This document shows positions 11,826 to 22,572 of a DNA stretch of 64,000 bases, in pieces (position 1 is the stretch's first letter; every line of letters starts with the position of its first letter). The notes under the pieces were generated by a model. It ran no database searches, was not told where the DNA came from, and saw only the letters and a program-made list of their open reading frames with translations. Origin of the DNA: Epiperipatus broadwayi (Eukaryota > Onychophora > Udeonychophora > Euonychophora > Peripatidae); contig JAQFVV010006306.1 of assembly GCA_028023455.1 (NCBI GenBank), positions 3,129,001-3,193,000 of the forward strand. Reading direction: 5' to 3'. The translations under genes were made by a program, and so were the position numbers.

Positions 11826-11890
11826 TAATGGCGTAATTGGTAGAGCGGCCACTTGGAATCGGAAGATCCCAGGATCACCCGAGCAATAAT
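11826..11890 (+). repeat. tRNA-like SINE head (family S2, single unit)
   Basis: The sequence GGCGTAATTGGTAGAGCG is followed by CTTGGAATCGGAAGATC and CCCAGGATCACC. It is arranged like a tRNA A box, anticodon arm and B box. It matches on the opposite strand the core of the tandem array at 5780-6880 and the copy at 48592-48665. The arms do not pair well enough for a functional tRNA, and a pyrimidine (CT) tract follows instead of CCA-end processing signals. I therefore call it a SINE head. Confidence 0.65.
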
Positions 11891-12107
11891 GCCGTTTTTC
11901 TCTCTCTCTCTTTTATTAATAAAATAGTAATCAAATGTAAATATTTTCTACAGACAATTTTTATTTAATTAATTTATAAATAATAATAAATTAGCCGTAG
12001 TAAGATAGCGGAAAATAATCAGCTGAAATCATTTGGTAATTGAACCTAGATAATTTTACTCCTGGTCGGGCCTTTAGTCAAGGATCATACCATTATCACA
12101 TTTTCAA

Positions 12108-12235
12108 CTAGTATCGATCCACTGCAGGATGAAGATCTCTCCAAGCTCAGTCCATCTTCTCCGATCTCTAGTCTCTCTTCTCCACGTCACCTCAGCACAC
12201 TTTCTTATTTCATCCTTCTAGCTACCCTAAAATGA
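12108..12235 (-). repeat. RTE retrotransposon 3'-end fragment
   Basis: This fragment is homologous to the 3' terminus of the RTE element at 35438-38221 (compare 35440-35560). Shared blocks are ATCCACTGCAGGATGAAGAT, CTCTCCAAG, CCATCTTCTCCGATCTCTAG and TCTTATTTCATCC. It is a 5'-truncated copy, which is normal for target-primed retrotransposition. It retains only about the last 40 codons plus the 3' tail. Confidence 0.8.
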
Positions 12236-12239
12236 ATAT

Positions 12240-13905
12240 AATCATTTTCAATTCTGGAAAAGGAAAAAAAAGGACAATAATAATATATCAAAGATATGCA
12301 CAACTATGAAGAATAAACCAGTCCTTGATCCAAATGCATTAACTTTTTGATGGCAAGTTTTTAATCATACTATATAACAAGAATTCTATGTTGATGTCAT
12401 CAATATTAATGAAGTCTGGCCTCTCTGGATAGGTTGAATACGTTTTTCCATTTGGAAACTTCTATTTAACTTCTACATAGCTACTGAAGTGTGAAGTAAC
12501 TTTTTTCTGCATCCGTGTAATCATTATGTTTGATATTGTATCCCGGGTCACCTAAAAAAATCATCAACCCTTTTTATACTGAATGTTTTCCAGAATTATG
12601 GGATGACTTTGGTAAATGTCCATACTCCAAAATGTCCAGTGGATATTTACAAGTGTTGTCTTTTTACAGTAGAGTCATGCCTATGAAGTCATCACTTTCA
12701 CAATATTTAAAGATGGAAGGAAAGATATATTTTTATGTAGGTCTTAAAAATGTCTACCATTATTCTTTTTTTATTTGAATTTCATATGATGAGTAGTTGT
12801 TTGTTTGTTTTTTAAGTTTTGTTGAAATCTTGTGAATTCTTTAAGTGGTTGAAGAGAAAGGGCTTTAGTTTTATGTTTCTTCCTAGCAATAACATAAAAT
12901 ATTATTTAGAAGTTTTGTATCCTTACATTTTTTTTTGCAAGAAGATATGCATTTCCAAAAAAAAGGCTTCCTTAACTGTATTAAATTAAAACGTATTTTG
13001 TAATATACTTTCTTCTTGGGTGATATTGGGTAACTGAGATAGAAAATCCACAACTGTATCATATTCTGCTGAAGCTGGTTTTTTTTTTTAAAAAAATATA
13101 TATACCTTTTGGAATATGTTGAACATATCCATGACTTGATTTGAATTCTAATTTTATATACTTTTACCTTCTTCATCAAGTGCTTTCTGTTATATGTCAG
13201 TAAATGAAGGTATTATTTTGCATTGAATCAGTAAACATCGATATACCATATCGATTTTATAAAGTGATCAACTGATGCATGACTTTATTGATTTGATGAT
13301 TTTTGATATATGCAGCATTGATAGTTTTGGTCGCTTTGTTTATTTATTTTTCTAGTGGAGTAACTGTGGATATAGATAAATACATTAAAGAACATATATC
13401 TCGGTTGTTGTTTTTTAAGATAGGGTAGAATATCCATTTTGGCTTCCCAACTCAGAGCTTTCTAAAATTTTATTCTGGTAGTATTATCGTTCTTAGTAGA
13501 TACCATTTGAAAATTACAAATAGTTATGTTTAAAATATGCAAAAATATTTAACATTATAATTTGCATAAATGTACAGCAAGATGCTTGGTATTTACAATT
13601 TTCTATGGGCATTTTCAAAGTTTTTTTCAAATTACACAAAATGAAATTCCGCAAAATAGAAGTTTTATTTTTATATTTGAAGCTACAATCTTATCTACCT
13701 CTAAAGGAAACTTATTTAGTAATGTCACAGTTTACTATACTTCTTTGATTGTAAAGGCATTTTTTTTATCGTCAATATAAGAATATTCAAATTACTCTTT
13801 GTAAAACTTTGGTTATAAATTTTGTAAATAAAAAAAATGCTGCTGTATTAAAAGATATATTTAACTCTTAAGCATCACATGATCACTATCTTATATTAGC
13901 ACATA
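12240..13905. other. no recognised feature
   Basis: AT-rich non-coding DNA. Open frames at 12530 (82 codons), 12883 minus (98 codons, Lys-rich from poly-A/T) and 13562 (72 codons) show no recognisable domains and look like chance frames. Confidence 0.45.
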
Positions 13906-13910
13906 ATTGT

Positions 13911-14120
13911 TTATAAACAAAGCAAAACTCTCCACACAGTATTGCCACCCTGTGTCAAAAGCTCCTCACTGATGATGGCCACAAGCCAGAAACTAGTCTG
14001 GGGATATTGGATGAGCAGGCATTACATAGGGATTTTATGCACAAGCCTTCTGGCATTCATTCATTACTCTGGTTGGCACAGGGTAGCAATACTGTATGGA
14101 GAGTTTTGCTTTGTTTATAT
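13911..14120. mobile_element. Palindromic MITE family P, copy 1
   Basis: A ~210-bp element with inverted arms. The left contains AGCAAAACTCTCCACACAGT and the right ends ACTGTATGGAGAGTTTTGCT, then TTGTTTATA complementing the left flank TTTATAAACAA. The centre carries CTCCTCACTGATGATGGCC, ACAAGCCAGAAACTAGTCTG and GGATGAGCAGGCATTA. Related copies occur at 43545-43710, 56860-57020 and, as an end fragment, 28305-28390. It is non-coding and of unknown superfamily. The 72-codon frame inside it is incidental. Confidence 0.8.
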
Positions 14121-14124
14121 ATTT

Positions 14125-14500
14125 AACTCTCTGTGTTGTACATTTAAATATAATATTTAAAGTTTTTTTCTGCATGCATTCTTGGGTAAGAGTAATTATT
14201 TACAAAAATATACAATTAGCCGTGTGATTTATTTCATTTATTTGTTTTTGGAACAAGATATCACAATATAGTAGTTATTTTAATTGAAATGGTTTATTAA
14301 CAATTTCATTGTAATTATAAAAATACATTCTGATTACATAAAAGTCAGATTAATAAACATAAGATAATGTAATATATATATTGTTCAATTTATGTTTGAT
14401 GCTAATTATTATTATGTGATAAAAGTTATTTTTGAAATACATAAAATTTAAAACTATTTCTTTTAATAAGAATGATTATATTTATAACAAAAAAGTCAAG
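14125..14500. other. no recognised feature
   Basis: AT-rich spacer between the palindromic MITE and the tRNA-derived SINE. Nothing recognised. Confidence 0.4.
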
Positions 14501-14501
14501 T

Positions 14502-14575
14502 GTTGGTGGCCAAGTGATCAGCCTAGCTGCCTTATAAGTAGTTGTCCCGGGCCGATGCTTTGACACATGAAAAAA
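14502..14575 (+). repeat. tRNA-derived SINE family S3 copy
   Basis: The sequence is GTGTTGGTGGCCAAGTGATC, AGCCTAGCTGCCTTATAAG, TAGTTGTCCCGGGCCGATGC, then TTTGACACATGA and an A-rich tail. It is the same short SINE as at 60739-60825 and 62730-62820, where target duplications mark the ends. The head resembles a tRNA with a D arm, an anticodon stem (CTGCCTTATAAGTAG) and a variable region. Its B-box part is deleted here. Confidence 0.7.
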
Positions 14576-14776
14576 ACCAAGGAATTTTGCCTTAGGTAAC
14601 TCAGCAATTCTAATTTTTTTTTAAGTTGTTAAATAAAAATTAGGTAAGAAAATCATATTTTAGCTAATGTACACATTTTTCTGTTTAAGTTCAGTGCAGT
14701 TGTTATATGTGAATAATTCTTTGGTACGAACGATTACATTTTTGATGATGAAAGGCATTTTGTTTTACATTACTTG

Positions 14777-15497
14777 TTAACTCTTTGAGTATACACTTCA
14801 TCTCTCAATGATCACGGCTTTAACTCGCTCTAAAACTGGCAGTTTTTACATTATTGTAGTGAATTTACGCTCATTTTAAAGCTTAAAAAATACAAGATGC
14901 TGCCCTCTGTAGAATTATTTTACAAGTAAAAAATCAATAATATTTAAATTTAAAGTTGTAACAATGGGAGAAGGTGGACTTTCCTAGGTGCTTATTGGGT
15001 GTTGCTCATATTGAACAAAAGGGAACGCTTGTCAACAATTTTCACCGCTCCAACTACTTTAATTTGATTATGAAAATGAATGTTTTAGAATACTTTTTTT
15101 ACATATTATAAATTATTTAGATAAAATATGCCGAAAATAAAATCATTTTAGAAAAATAGTTAAGATTTTAGTAAAAATTATTTACTTTTACATGAATTTA
15201 AATTGAGAAAGAAAATCACTGACGTACTCAACATTTTCTAATAGGTTATGAACGTTCTTTTTAGGTTCTCCACCATAAAATATTTTTATAATTATAAATA
15301 TAAATTTATTTTTGAAAAAAACTTTCATTCACTTTCATAATCTGACAAATTATTAATTTGCTTTTTACAAATGAAACTAAAATGAATATAATATTAAAAG
15401 TTGAATATATTTTTACTGTTGATTTTGTAATTGACTAATCAAAAGTTTAGAACTTAATTCACTCGACCAATAGGTGTTTGCACTCTAAAAAGGTTAA
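14777..15497. mobile_element. piggyBac-type MITE, copy 2 (TTAA-flanked)
   Basis: A ~720-bp non-coding element between TTAA at 14777-14780 and TTAA at 15494-15497. The left end is TTAACTCTTTGAGTATAC. The right end, GCACTCTAAAAAGGTTAA, is its imperfect inverted repeat. The body is homologous to 30-734 throughout. The TTAA target and the CTCTTTGAGT terminus are the basis for assigning it to piggyBac. No transposase fragment is present. Confidence 0.7.
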
Positions 15498-15621
15498 TTA
15501 TATTCTTAAAAAGTATTTATTTAAAACATTTTTCAATTTAATTTTGATCAAATTATTGCAACTGTTTATTGAAGAAAATTAATTTTTAGCAAGATTTATG
15601 ATAATGAAAAGCATTTGCTTT

Positions 15622-16430
15622 ATGAGGGATCACCCAAAAATAATGAATCATTCTCTGATAGCCATTTTTGTTGTAGTATATGCTTCTACTTCTAGATGCT
15701 TCTTGCAGAGACTCTTCTGCTGAAAATTGCCAAATATCATCATGTGAATTCATGGTGCCATGTAGCACATTTTTTAACGTGCATTTTTTATAATTGTTAA
15801 TTTTTGGAATGGCTTAAAAGTTGGACAAACATGAAATTCTGTTTTCTTTTAGAGAAAATGATAGGGAAAACAGTTTGTAATGCTTGAGACAACTTACAAG
15901 AAAGTTGCTTTAGGAAAACACAAGTTTACGAGTGGTTTAAAGGAAGTATTAAATTCACACATCCCAAAAAAGGTGTGGCAAATGAAGACCAATGTCAAGA
16001 TGATGCTGACTTTTTGAAATGATGAAATGGCATTGTTCATTCAGAATTCATCTATAATGAGAGTTTAAACCCTACGAGTTCTGAAACTTTTGCATCATGC
16101 AGTAAAATATAAATGTCCCATTTTGTGGCAAAATGAGAAGTGCAATCTTCATCATGACAACATACTAACGCATAAAACCTTGAATATGAAACAATTTTTA
16201 ATTAAATTTAGCATGAATCAGTTTGCTTCTTGCGACTTTTTATTCTCACAAATGAAAAAATGCCTATTTGAAGGGGGGTGACTTACAAGTGTTGAAGAAA
16301 AAATGATGGATGCATTAAAAGGCATCTCATTGCAAGAGTTTCCAGGCTCCTTCAAAAAGTCAAAAAACATGCATTGCATTAAATGAACAATACTTTGAAG
16401 GTGATTCACCCCCTTGTAAGTCATTTACCA
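15622..16430 (+). mobile_element. mariner-like element C, degenerate
   Basis: The left end GGGATCACCCAAAAATAATG (around 15626) matches the mariner termini of elements A and B. It is followed by non-coding DNA, and then transposase remnants on the + strand from about 15855 to 16420. The right terminus is not evident. There is an inserted or diverged stretch near 16275-16420. All frames are interrupted. Confidence 0.7.
15855..16281 (+). pseudogene. mariner transposase pseudogene (element C)
   Basis: Fragments in order: an N-terminal helix-turn-helix piece with LGKHKFTSGLKE (intact mariners have a G-x-x-x-V-x-x-W-F-x-x-F pattern here). Next comes a linker, then RVLKLLHHAVKYKCPILWQ, NLHHDNILTHKTLNMK (the H-x-D-N catalytic Asp is retained) and QFLIKF, then CDFLFSQMKKCLFEGG, the remnant of the third catalytic Asp region. 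Several stops and frame shifts separate these blocks. Of the three mariner relics in the window it is the most complete, but it cannot encode an active protein. Confidence 0.75.
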
Positions 16431-16519
16431 ATTATATTATCACAGTTGTTAAGTAAAAATTGGATATATAAATTATATTTTAGCTTATGCTCACAGTTTT
16501 TAATTTAGTTTTGGACAAT

Positions 16520-16626
16520 TTTTTTTTCTCATGTGTCATAGCATCAGCCGGGAAGCGAACCCACTAACCCAGGACAACTGCTTGTAAAGCAGCTGTCGTT
16601 GACCTCTCGACCACCAATGCTTCACG
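16520..16626 (-). repeat. tRNA-derived SINE family S3 copy
   Basis: On the minus strand it reads: a tRNA-like head with CGAGAGGTCAACGACAGCTG, an anticodon arm CTTTACAAGCAG, the long variable region TTGTCCTGGGTTAGTGG, the B-box GGGTTCGCTTCCC, then GGCTGATGCTATGACACATG and an A-rich tail. It is nearly identical to the + strand copy at 62730-62820. The type-II-like long variable arm suggests derivation from a tRNA with a long extra arm, but the SINE is clearly a retroposon rather than a tRNA gene. Confidence 0.8.
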
Positions 16627-16629
16627 AAT

Positions 16630-17240
16630 TATTAATGTATGTAATCTTTTTTTTTTTAAGTTAATAAGTAAAACTTTTTTTTTGGTTCGATCATTTGGGT
16701 TTATCTTAGGAACCCGTTTAGCCGTACAGTAGCCATTCTATTAATAGAAGTTAACAAAATAACAATTAATTATTTAAATCATTTTTAACTATTGTGTACT
16801 CTTAATTATTATACATAATCAAAAAAATTTTAACATATGTAATGACTAAAACATGCTTTTTTTTCTTGCCCTTTTATTTTATAAGAAGCACTTTATTTTT
16901 CATTGTTTCAGTACCATATTTCACTGAAGTATTACAGAACAAACATTTTTGGAAAAAAATTACAGATCGTTACATAGAAAAGTTGCTTGTTTTCAACATA
17001 TTTTTAATTCATTTTATATCTAAACAGTAATTTATAAGAGGATATTTTTAAAATGTCTTCACAGAATGAAAAATATTCATCAGGCCATCAATTCTTTACC
17101 CAAAAATACAATTTAAGACCATATCACAGACAAAACTTAGTTTTTACACGATCTATATGTAAGAAGGTTCACAATGATAGCATTTTGGTCTTAATTATTT
17201 ATTTGACTGTTTCCATCATCTAATACTAAGAACTGAATCC
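16630..17240. other. no recognised feature
   Basis: AT-rich non-coding stretch with a poly-T block near 16649 and a short Phe-rich open frame at 16842. No domain or repeat recognised. Confidence 0.45.
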
Positions 17241-17244
17241 CTTT

Positions 17245-17620
17245 TAGAAATATTTAAACTTCTTAAATGCATTCAACTATTAGTAATAGCACACCGGTTA
17301 GTATTTAATACAACGCATTACGAATGATATTCTTTTCTTTTCTTGAAGTGTTGCTGGCCTGACAAGACACAGTACTAGCTTAGGAATCGAACCTGGACCT
17401 TTAGATTCTTGAATTTTAAGAGCACTATCTTGAAATTCAATATTTCCAGAATCTGAAGGCCCAGGTTCGATTCCCATGCTAGTACCGTCACTGGTCAGGC
17501 CAGCAACACCTGAAGAAGATGGGGAAGTAATACCTCTAGAAACGTGCCTGTACTAACATGTGTGCTATTACTAACAGTTGAATGTATTTAGAAAGCTTAA
17601 AAAAATGGTTTAAAATTTGT
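17245..17620. mobile_element. Foldback element family F, copy 1
   Basis: Long imperfect inverted arms surround a short centre. The left arm runs through CATTCAACTATTAGTAATAG and CACACC, GTGTTGCTGGCCTGACAAG, ACAGTACTAGCTTAGG and AATCGAACCTGG. The right arm complements it through CCCAGGTTCGATTCCCATGC, TAGTACCGTCACTGGTCAGG, CCAGCAACACCTGAAGAAG, GTGTGCTATTACTAACAG and TTGAATG. The arms are ~150 bp. A second copy is at 53703-54062. The internal B-box-like GGTTCGATTCCC suggests that tRNA-derived sequence was captured or duplicated head to head. Confidence 0.8.
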
Positions 17621-17624
17621 CTAA

Positions 17625-18255
17625 AGATATTCAGTTCTTAACATCAGATAATGGAAATAATCCAACAAATATTAATATATTATAACTTGCAGATTTTCTT
17701 TGGAAAAGTTTAATCGACGTAATTGTATAAAGACAAACAAAGATGAAGTCATCATGTAATGTCATTTCTCATTAGCTTTTTCATTTTTTTTTTTTAAATA
17801 TGGTGCTCGTAATTATCCTCCTTTTAAAAATTATTTTTTAATATCATTTCTGTTAATCTTTTATATCTCTTAATCTGATAATTCCGCTCTTTTTTTTTTA
17901 CCACTGAAACTTGTCTGATCCTAACTTTTTAATTTTTTTAATCTTTTTCCCCTATCCACTCTTTATAATTTAATTGAATAAAGGGTGCTTTTATTTGTTC
18001 ACATCGTCCTATTAAGGATTCCCTTTTTGTGTGTCAACTGAGATTTCCAAATTAGTAGAATTATTTAAAGTAAATTAACTTTTTAAGTTATCTCTTTTAT
18101 GTTGTTTTTTTCTATATTGATAATTTTATGATAAATGCATTTTGTAATTAACAGCTAGCTTAATTGAGTTCATTTTAATTACAAAATAAAAGAAAAAAAA
18201 ATTAGTTATGAAAAGTTATGGCTTTTAAATATGTTTTAGGCACTGTTCATCATTT
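17625..18255. other. no recognised feature
   Basis: AT-rich spacer with poly-T runs (17780s, 17890s). Nothing recognised. Confidence 0.4.
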
Positions 18256-18267
18256 AATGATATAGGT

Positions 18268-19590
18268 TTTGTAATTAGAGGGGATTTGAACACAGCCTTT
18301 CAAGCTCCCTTCAGTAATCCACTCCATCTTATACAACCGACACACATGACCACATACATTGAAAAAGATAAATGATCTCCAATATACGTATTTTGTACTG
18401 AACCAGCACTCATCAGGTGGTCCGGATCATCATCTTCCACACATGTATGTAATCCAGTGCTCAGTTTATATTAAGATAACATCATCTTCAAACTTTAATT
18501 TACAGGCTTCCACTCTCCAATTCTTCAGCTATCCATATCATTGAAAATCTGATGATGGAATGTTCAAAGCCCTAATTGATGCTGATATAGATGTCATATC
18601 CATGTTGACTTTGTCATTCTGACCCCTCATATGTAGGACCTTAAGTCCATTTAAATACACAGAAGAGAGATGGGCAGAATATAAGCTGAATCTGTAATTT
18701 TGGATTTAATCTAGTATTGTATTGTTTTATGGTTTTGCATTTTTATTTTTGCTAGTATAGTGTTAGACGGTTTTGGTTTATATATATATATACTTAAGCT
18801 TCATGTAATTCGAGGGGATTTGAACACAAATTTTCAAGCTCCTTTCAGTCATCCACTCCATCTTGTATAACTGACACACATAACCACATACCTGTAAAAA
18901 AGATAAATGATTAATATGCATATTTTGTGATGAATCAGTCCTCATCAGTTGGTCCAAATCATCTCCCACACATATGTATATAATTAGTGCTCAATTTATA
19001 TTAAGACAGCATATCTTTATATTTTAATGGACAGAGTTTATTCCATCCTCCAACTCTTGTCATCCATATCATTAAAAATCTGATGATGGAATGTTCAAAA
19101 CTTTTATTGATGCCTGATATTGTTGTCATACCCATGTTGATTTTGTCATTCTGATCCCTCATACATAGGACCTTAAGTCTATTTAAATATACAGGATGAG
19201 CAGAATGTGGGCCGAATCTATAATATTTGCATACAAATATAATATATATACTTACTTGGTGTAATTAAAGAGGATTTGCCCACAGATTTTTTTAGTTCCC
19301 TTCAGTTATACACTCCAACTTACACAACCAACACCCTTGACCACATACCCATGAAAAAAAAAAATCTTCAATATATATATTTTGTGCTGAACTAGCAGGT
19401 CCAGATCACCATCTTCCACACATATATATAATCAGTGCTAGGTTAATCTTTATTTTTTAATAGATAGGCTTCAATCTGCTCCAACTCTTCAGCCATCCAT
19501 ATTACTGAAAATCTGTTGATGGAAGATGGCTTAGATTGAAACCTGTCCATTAAAGTGTGAACATTTGCTATCTTAACACAACCGAGCATT
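18268..19590 (-). repeat. Tandem cluster of three SINE-headed composite repeats
   Basis: Three successive units begin at 18272, 18806 and 19261 with GTAATTAGAGGGGATTTGAA or variants. Each unit (0.45-0.53 kb) has the S1 SINE in minus orientation, then a second block with CTTTAATGGACAGGCTTC, CTCTTCAGCCATCCATATCA, TTGAAAATCTGATGATGGAA and ATGTAGGACCTTAAGTCC. Partial copies of the same composite lie at 27040-27410 and 31945-32700. The minus-strand S1 B box is CAAATCCCCTC-like. No coding capacity. Confidence 0.75.
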
Positions 19591-19709
19591 GAATATATAT
19601 ATATTGTATACTGTATTTTATTCTAGTACAAGCTGCATTGGCAATTTAGAAGTTAAATTACTAAATTTCTAAAAAGAGAATATTTTTATTTAAATATCTG
19701 GTTGATATA

Positions 19710-20034
19710 GTTTAGACCAGAAGTCTCCAAAGTGGTCTATATAGACTCCCAGAGGTCTATTTAACAAAAATAGGGGTCAATCTGAGCCAGGGGGTCGAAG
19801 GAAAAACAAGTCTTAATATGAAAATCACACATATTTTTCATAAAACTATTGTCACACAATGTAAAATTACTTTAATAAATGTTTAAAATCATAAAATAAA
19901 TGTACAAACACAGTACCTAATAAATAGTTTTATTTTAATTAACTAAAAATTACTTTTATGGGAGTCGATGGAGATTTCGAAAAATTATATAGGGGTCCAT
20001 GATCAAAAAAGTTTGGCGACCCCTGGTTTAGACA
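19710..20034. mobile_element. hAT-type MITE with exact 8-bp target duplication
   Basis: The element spans 19718-20026 (309 bp) and is flanked by GTTTAGAC at 19710-19717 and 20027-20034. Its ends are CAGAAGTCTCCAAAGTGGTC and TTTGGCGACCCCTG, imperfect inverted repeats of the CAGGGGTCGCCAAAC type found in many hAT elements. It is non-coding. An exact 8-bp duplication plus C-A-G/C-T-G termini makes the superfamily call strong. Confidence 0.88.
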
Positions 20035-20035
20035 A

Positions 20036-21228
20036 TGTGGGTTGTATAGATTTTTTTGTTTGTGTTAAAAGAAATCGAATAAAGAGAAAAAAAAAAAGGG
20101 AAACTACTTTGTATTTTTGTAAAGATAAAACAAACCTTTATCGTGAAGCCATTAGCAGTATGTAAAATAAAATCGCAGCATTCTTTCAGTGATTAAAGAT
20201 GGTGACTCAAGAAAAAAGATGAAAACTTTGTGGGCTAAAATACATTAAATTTGGTGTAAATTAACAGGTGTCAACAGGAGTTGCGCAGAGAGACTAAAAA
20301 AATCAGGACTATAAAAAGAAAAACACATCGTGTGTCAGAGTTCTTAGATATTTGTTGCTGAAATAAAACAGTTAAAAATAAATATTAAGCATTGAAGAAA
20401 TTATGAACAGCATGTCAGACTACTCTCACTATGTTAAATCATACTAAGATGTGCGAGTAGAAGTTCGTTTGCCATTATTGATTTTACCTGATGTCATGAA
20501 CTATCACAAATGAAGCCATCTCCTGAATTGGAAACCACGGAGTGCTTATAGACTGCAAGAATAGTAAACAGCGGATTCCTCCCAAGATAAATCAATGCAT
20601 GGAAAATTTTATAATATTATACATGAACAGTTAAATTTACCGGTAAGAAACTATTAATTCAATATCAGTGATCACTTTCTCTTGAATTCTTAAATGCAAT
20701 AAACTGTCGTCTTGAGTCCTATCCATGAAAATAAAATCTTAGCAGTAGTTTTAATCCCTATTTATTTTCTCTTATATTTTATTCTCTCAATAATATTAAA
20801 TATTTCATTATGTATCAATACATTTAAGTATAACCGATGTTGATATTTAGTTGTTGATTATTAGTTATCTAAATTCATTTAAAATTAACCCTTAGTATAA
20901 TTTGATTAAATAAATTGCTAATGCTGTACTTGAAGACACAATCCTCCGGATATTCCAAGTAATTTTATCGTGACTAAATAAATAGGTGGGGTTTGACTAG
21001 TGAATTCTTACATAGAATTCCGGTGCCTTTTCAAATAAATTAAAAGCTGGTCCTCTCCCCTCTATTATTCAACTTTAGTTACGTTTAGCGGGTTGTGTGA
21101 CCAGGAAAAATAATTGTGTGCGATAAAATTCACTGAAATTTTCTGATGAAAATTTATTATATCGAACGTAGTTTGGTCATTGAATACGAGGTAATTAACT
21201 CGTAAAAACCTTAATTATACCATGGACA
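20036..21228. other. no recognised feature
   Basis: AT-rich non-coding sequence, slightly richer in purines at 20080-20340. No domain found in any frame by eye. Confidence 0.45.
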
Positions 21229-21229
21229 G

Positions 21230-21262
21230 TACAATATATATATATATATATGTGTGTGTGTG
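21230..21262. repeat. (TA)n(TG)n microsatellite
   Basis: A TA dinucleotide run passes directly into a TG run just upstream of an S1 SINE copy. Confidence 0.85.
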
Positions 21263-21432
21263 GGAGATGATGATCTGGATCATTTGAGGAATGCTGTTTC
21301 AGCATGAAATACATATATTGGAGGTCATTTATTTTTTTCACATGTATGTGATCATGTGTGTCAGTTAAATAAGATGGGTAGCGGCTGAAGGGAGACTGAA
21401 AGTCTGTATTTAAATCCCCTCTTAATTATATC
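21263..21432 (+). repeat. tRNA-related SINE family S1 copy
   Basis: The S1 blocks appear in order: GGGAGATGATGATCTGGATC, GAATGCTGTTTCAGCATGAA, ATACATATATTGGAGGTC, CACATGTATGTGATCATGTG and the degenerate B box ATTTAAATCCCCTCTTAATT. Confidence 0.75.
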
Positions 21433-21910
21433 AAGCTTAAGAATATACATTATACTTGTCTTCAAAAGATATAGCTTTTATTGATTATTTTTTGCCTATT
21501 TTTATATATTTGTCAAGCATTGTTAAATCTATCAACCTATACTATCACATGTGACATCTTCACTCTTTACTGCTCTTTATTGATAAAGAATCAAGATTTT
21601 TCAAAAACAAATAGTTTGCAATTAGCATTATTGAATTTTGTTTTGATAAAAATATCTGCTGCAATATAATTAAATGTTAATCTTGAAACTATAGTTTTTT
21701 ATAAAAGATAAACATGTTTTAATCATTTTTACTGTATTAATTAAATTTTTATGTCGATTTTTTTTTAAAAAAATACTGGAAGATTAAGAAAATAATATGA
21801 AAATAATCATGGGAAACAATTATTGTAATAAAATAAGATATGAATAAACCTATATTTTATCAGCGATTATATATATAGTAATTACAAACTCTCTCTCTAT
21901 ATATATATAT

Positions 21911-22097
21911 CATTAAAAACCAGTCAACTCTTAAACAATATCAATAACAATCAACAATTTCAAACTGTTGTCAAATCAATCTTCTTTTAACAATAAAGTG
22001 GGAATCCCTTTATTGTTAAAAGGAGGTTGCCTTGACTACAGTTTGAAATTGTTGATTGTTATTGGAGATTGTTTGAGTGTTGACTGGTTCTTAATGA
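21911..22097. mobile_element. Hairpin MITE
   Basis: Nearly perfect inverted repeat. The left arm is CATTAAAAACCAGTCAACTC, then CAATAACAATCAACAATTTC and AAACTGTTGTCAA. The right arm complements these, ending GTTGACTGGTTCTTAATG. The central loop contains TTAACAATAAAGTGGGAATC with its own inverted partner CCTTTATTGTTAA. A fragment of the arm (GTTTGCCTTGACTACAAGTT) recurs at 33586. Non-coding. Confidence 0.8.
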
Positions 22098-22224
22098 TTA
22101 CTTACAAACTCATTTAGCCTTGAGCATTATTACACTTATATATATTATCAACAAAAAACATTTACCTTTAATTTTTTTTGCTATGTTTGATAGTAATGCA
22201 GCTAAATAGTTATTTTTATAAATG

Positions 22225-22555
22225 TATCATCATCAACCATTATCAATCCACTGCAGGATGAAGGTCTCTCCAAGTTCAATCCATCTTCTTCATCATCATT
22301 GATCATTATCAATCCACTGCAGGATGAAGGTCTCTCCAAGTTCAATCCATCTTCTTCATCATCATTGATCATTATCAATCCACTGCAGGATGAAGGTCTC
22401 TCCAAGTTCAATCAATCTTCTTCATCATCATTGATCATTATCAATCCACTGCAGGATGAAGGTCTCTCCAAGTTCAATCCATCTTCTTCATCATCATTGA
22501 TCATTATCAATCCACTGCAGAATGAAGGTCTCTCCAAGTTCAATCCATCTTGCCC
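22225..22555 (-). repeat. 66-bp tandem array of the RTE retrotransposon 3' tail (5 copies)
   Basis: Five nearly identical 66-bp units, each containing ATTATCAATCCACTGCAGGA, TGAAGGTCTCTCCAAGTTCA, ATC(A/C)ATCTT and (CTT/CAT)n CATCATCATTGATC. The unit is the extreme 3' end of the RTE element (compare 35440-35500), so on the minus strand each copy ends in the retroelement's short TGA/GAT-rich tail. Because 66 is divisible by three, the array yields repetitive open frames on both strands. These are artefacts, not proteins. Confidence 0.9.
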
Positions 22556-22572
22556 AATGTTTAATTTATAAT

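Noticed and set aside
12883-13179. 98-codon minus-strand frame rich in Lys
   Set aside because: Derived from poly-T tracts; no recognisable domain.
13942-14160. 72-codon open frame
   Set aside because: Lies within the palindromic MITE family P and is broken in the other copies.
22202-22571. Repetitive open frames on both strands encoding a 22-residue repeat (NPLQDEGLSKFN and LNLERPSSCSG types)
   Set aside because: They are translations of the 66-bp RTE-tail tandem array, whose length is a multiple of three. No start context or other coding signal.
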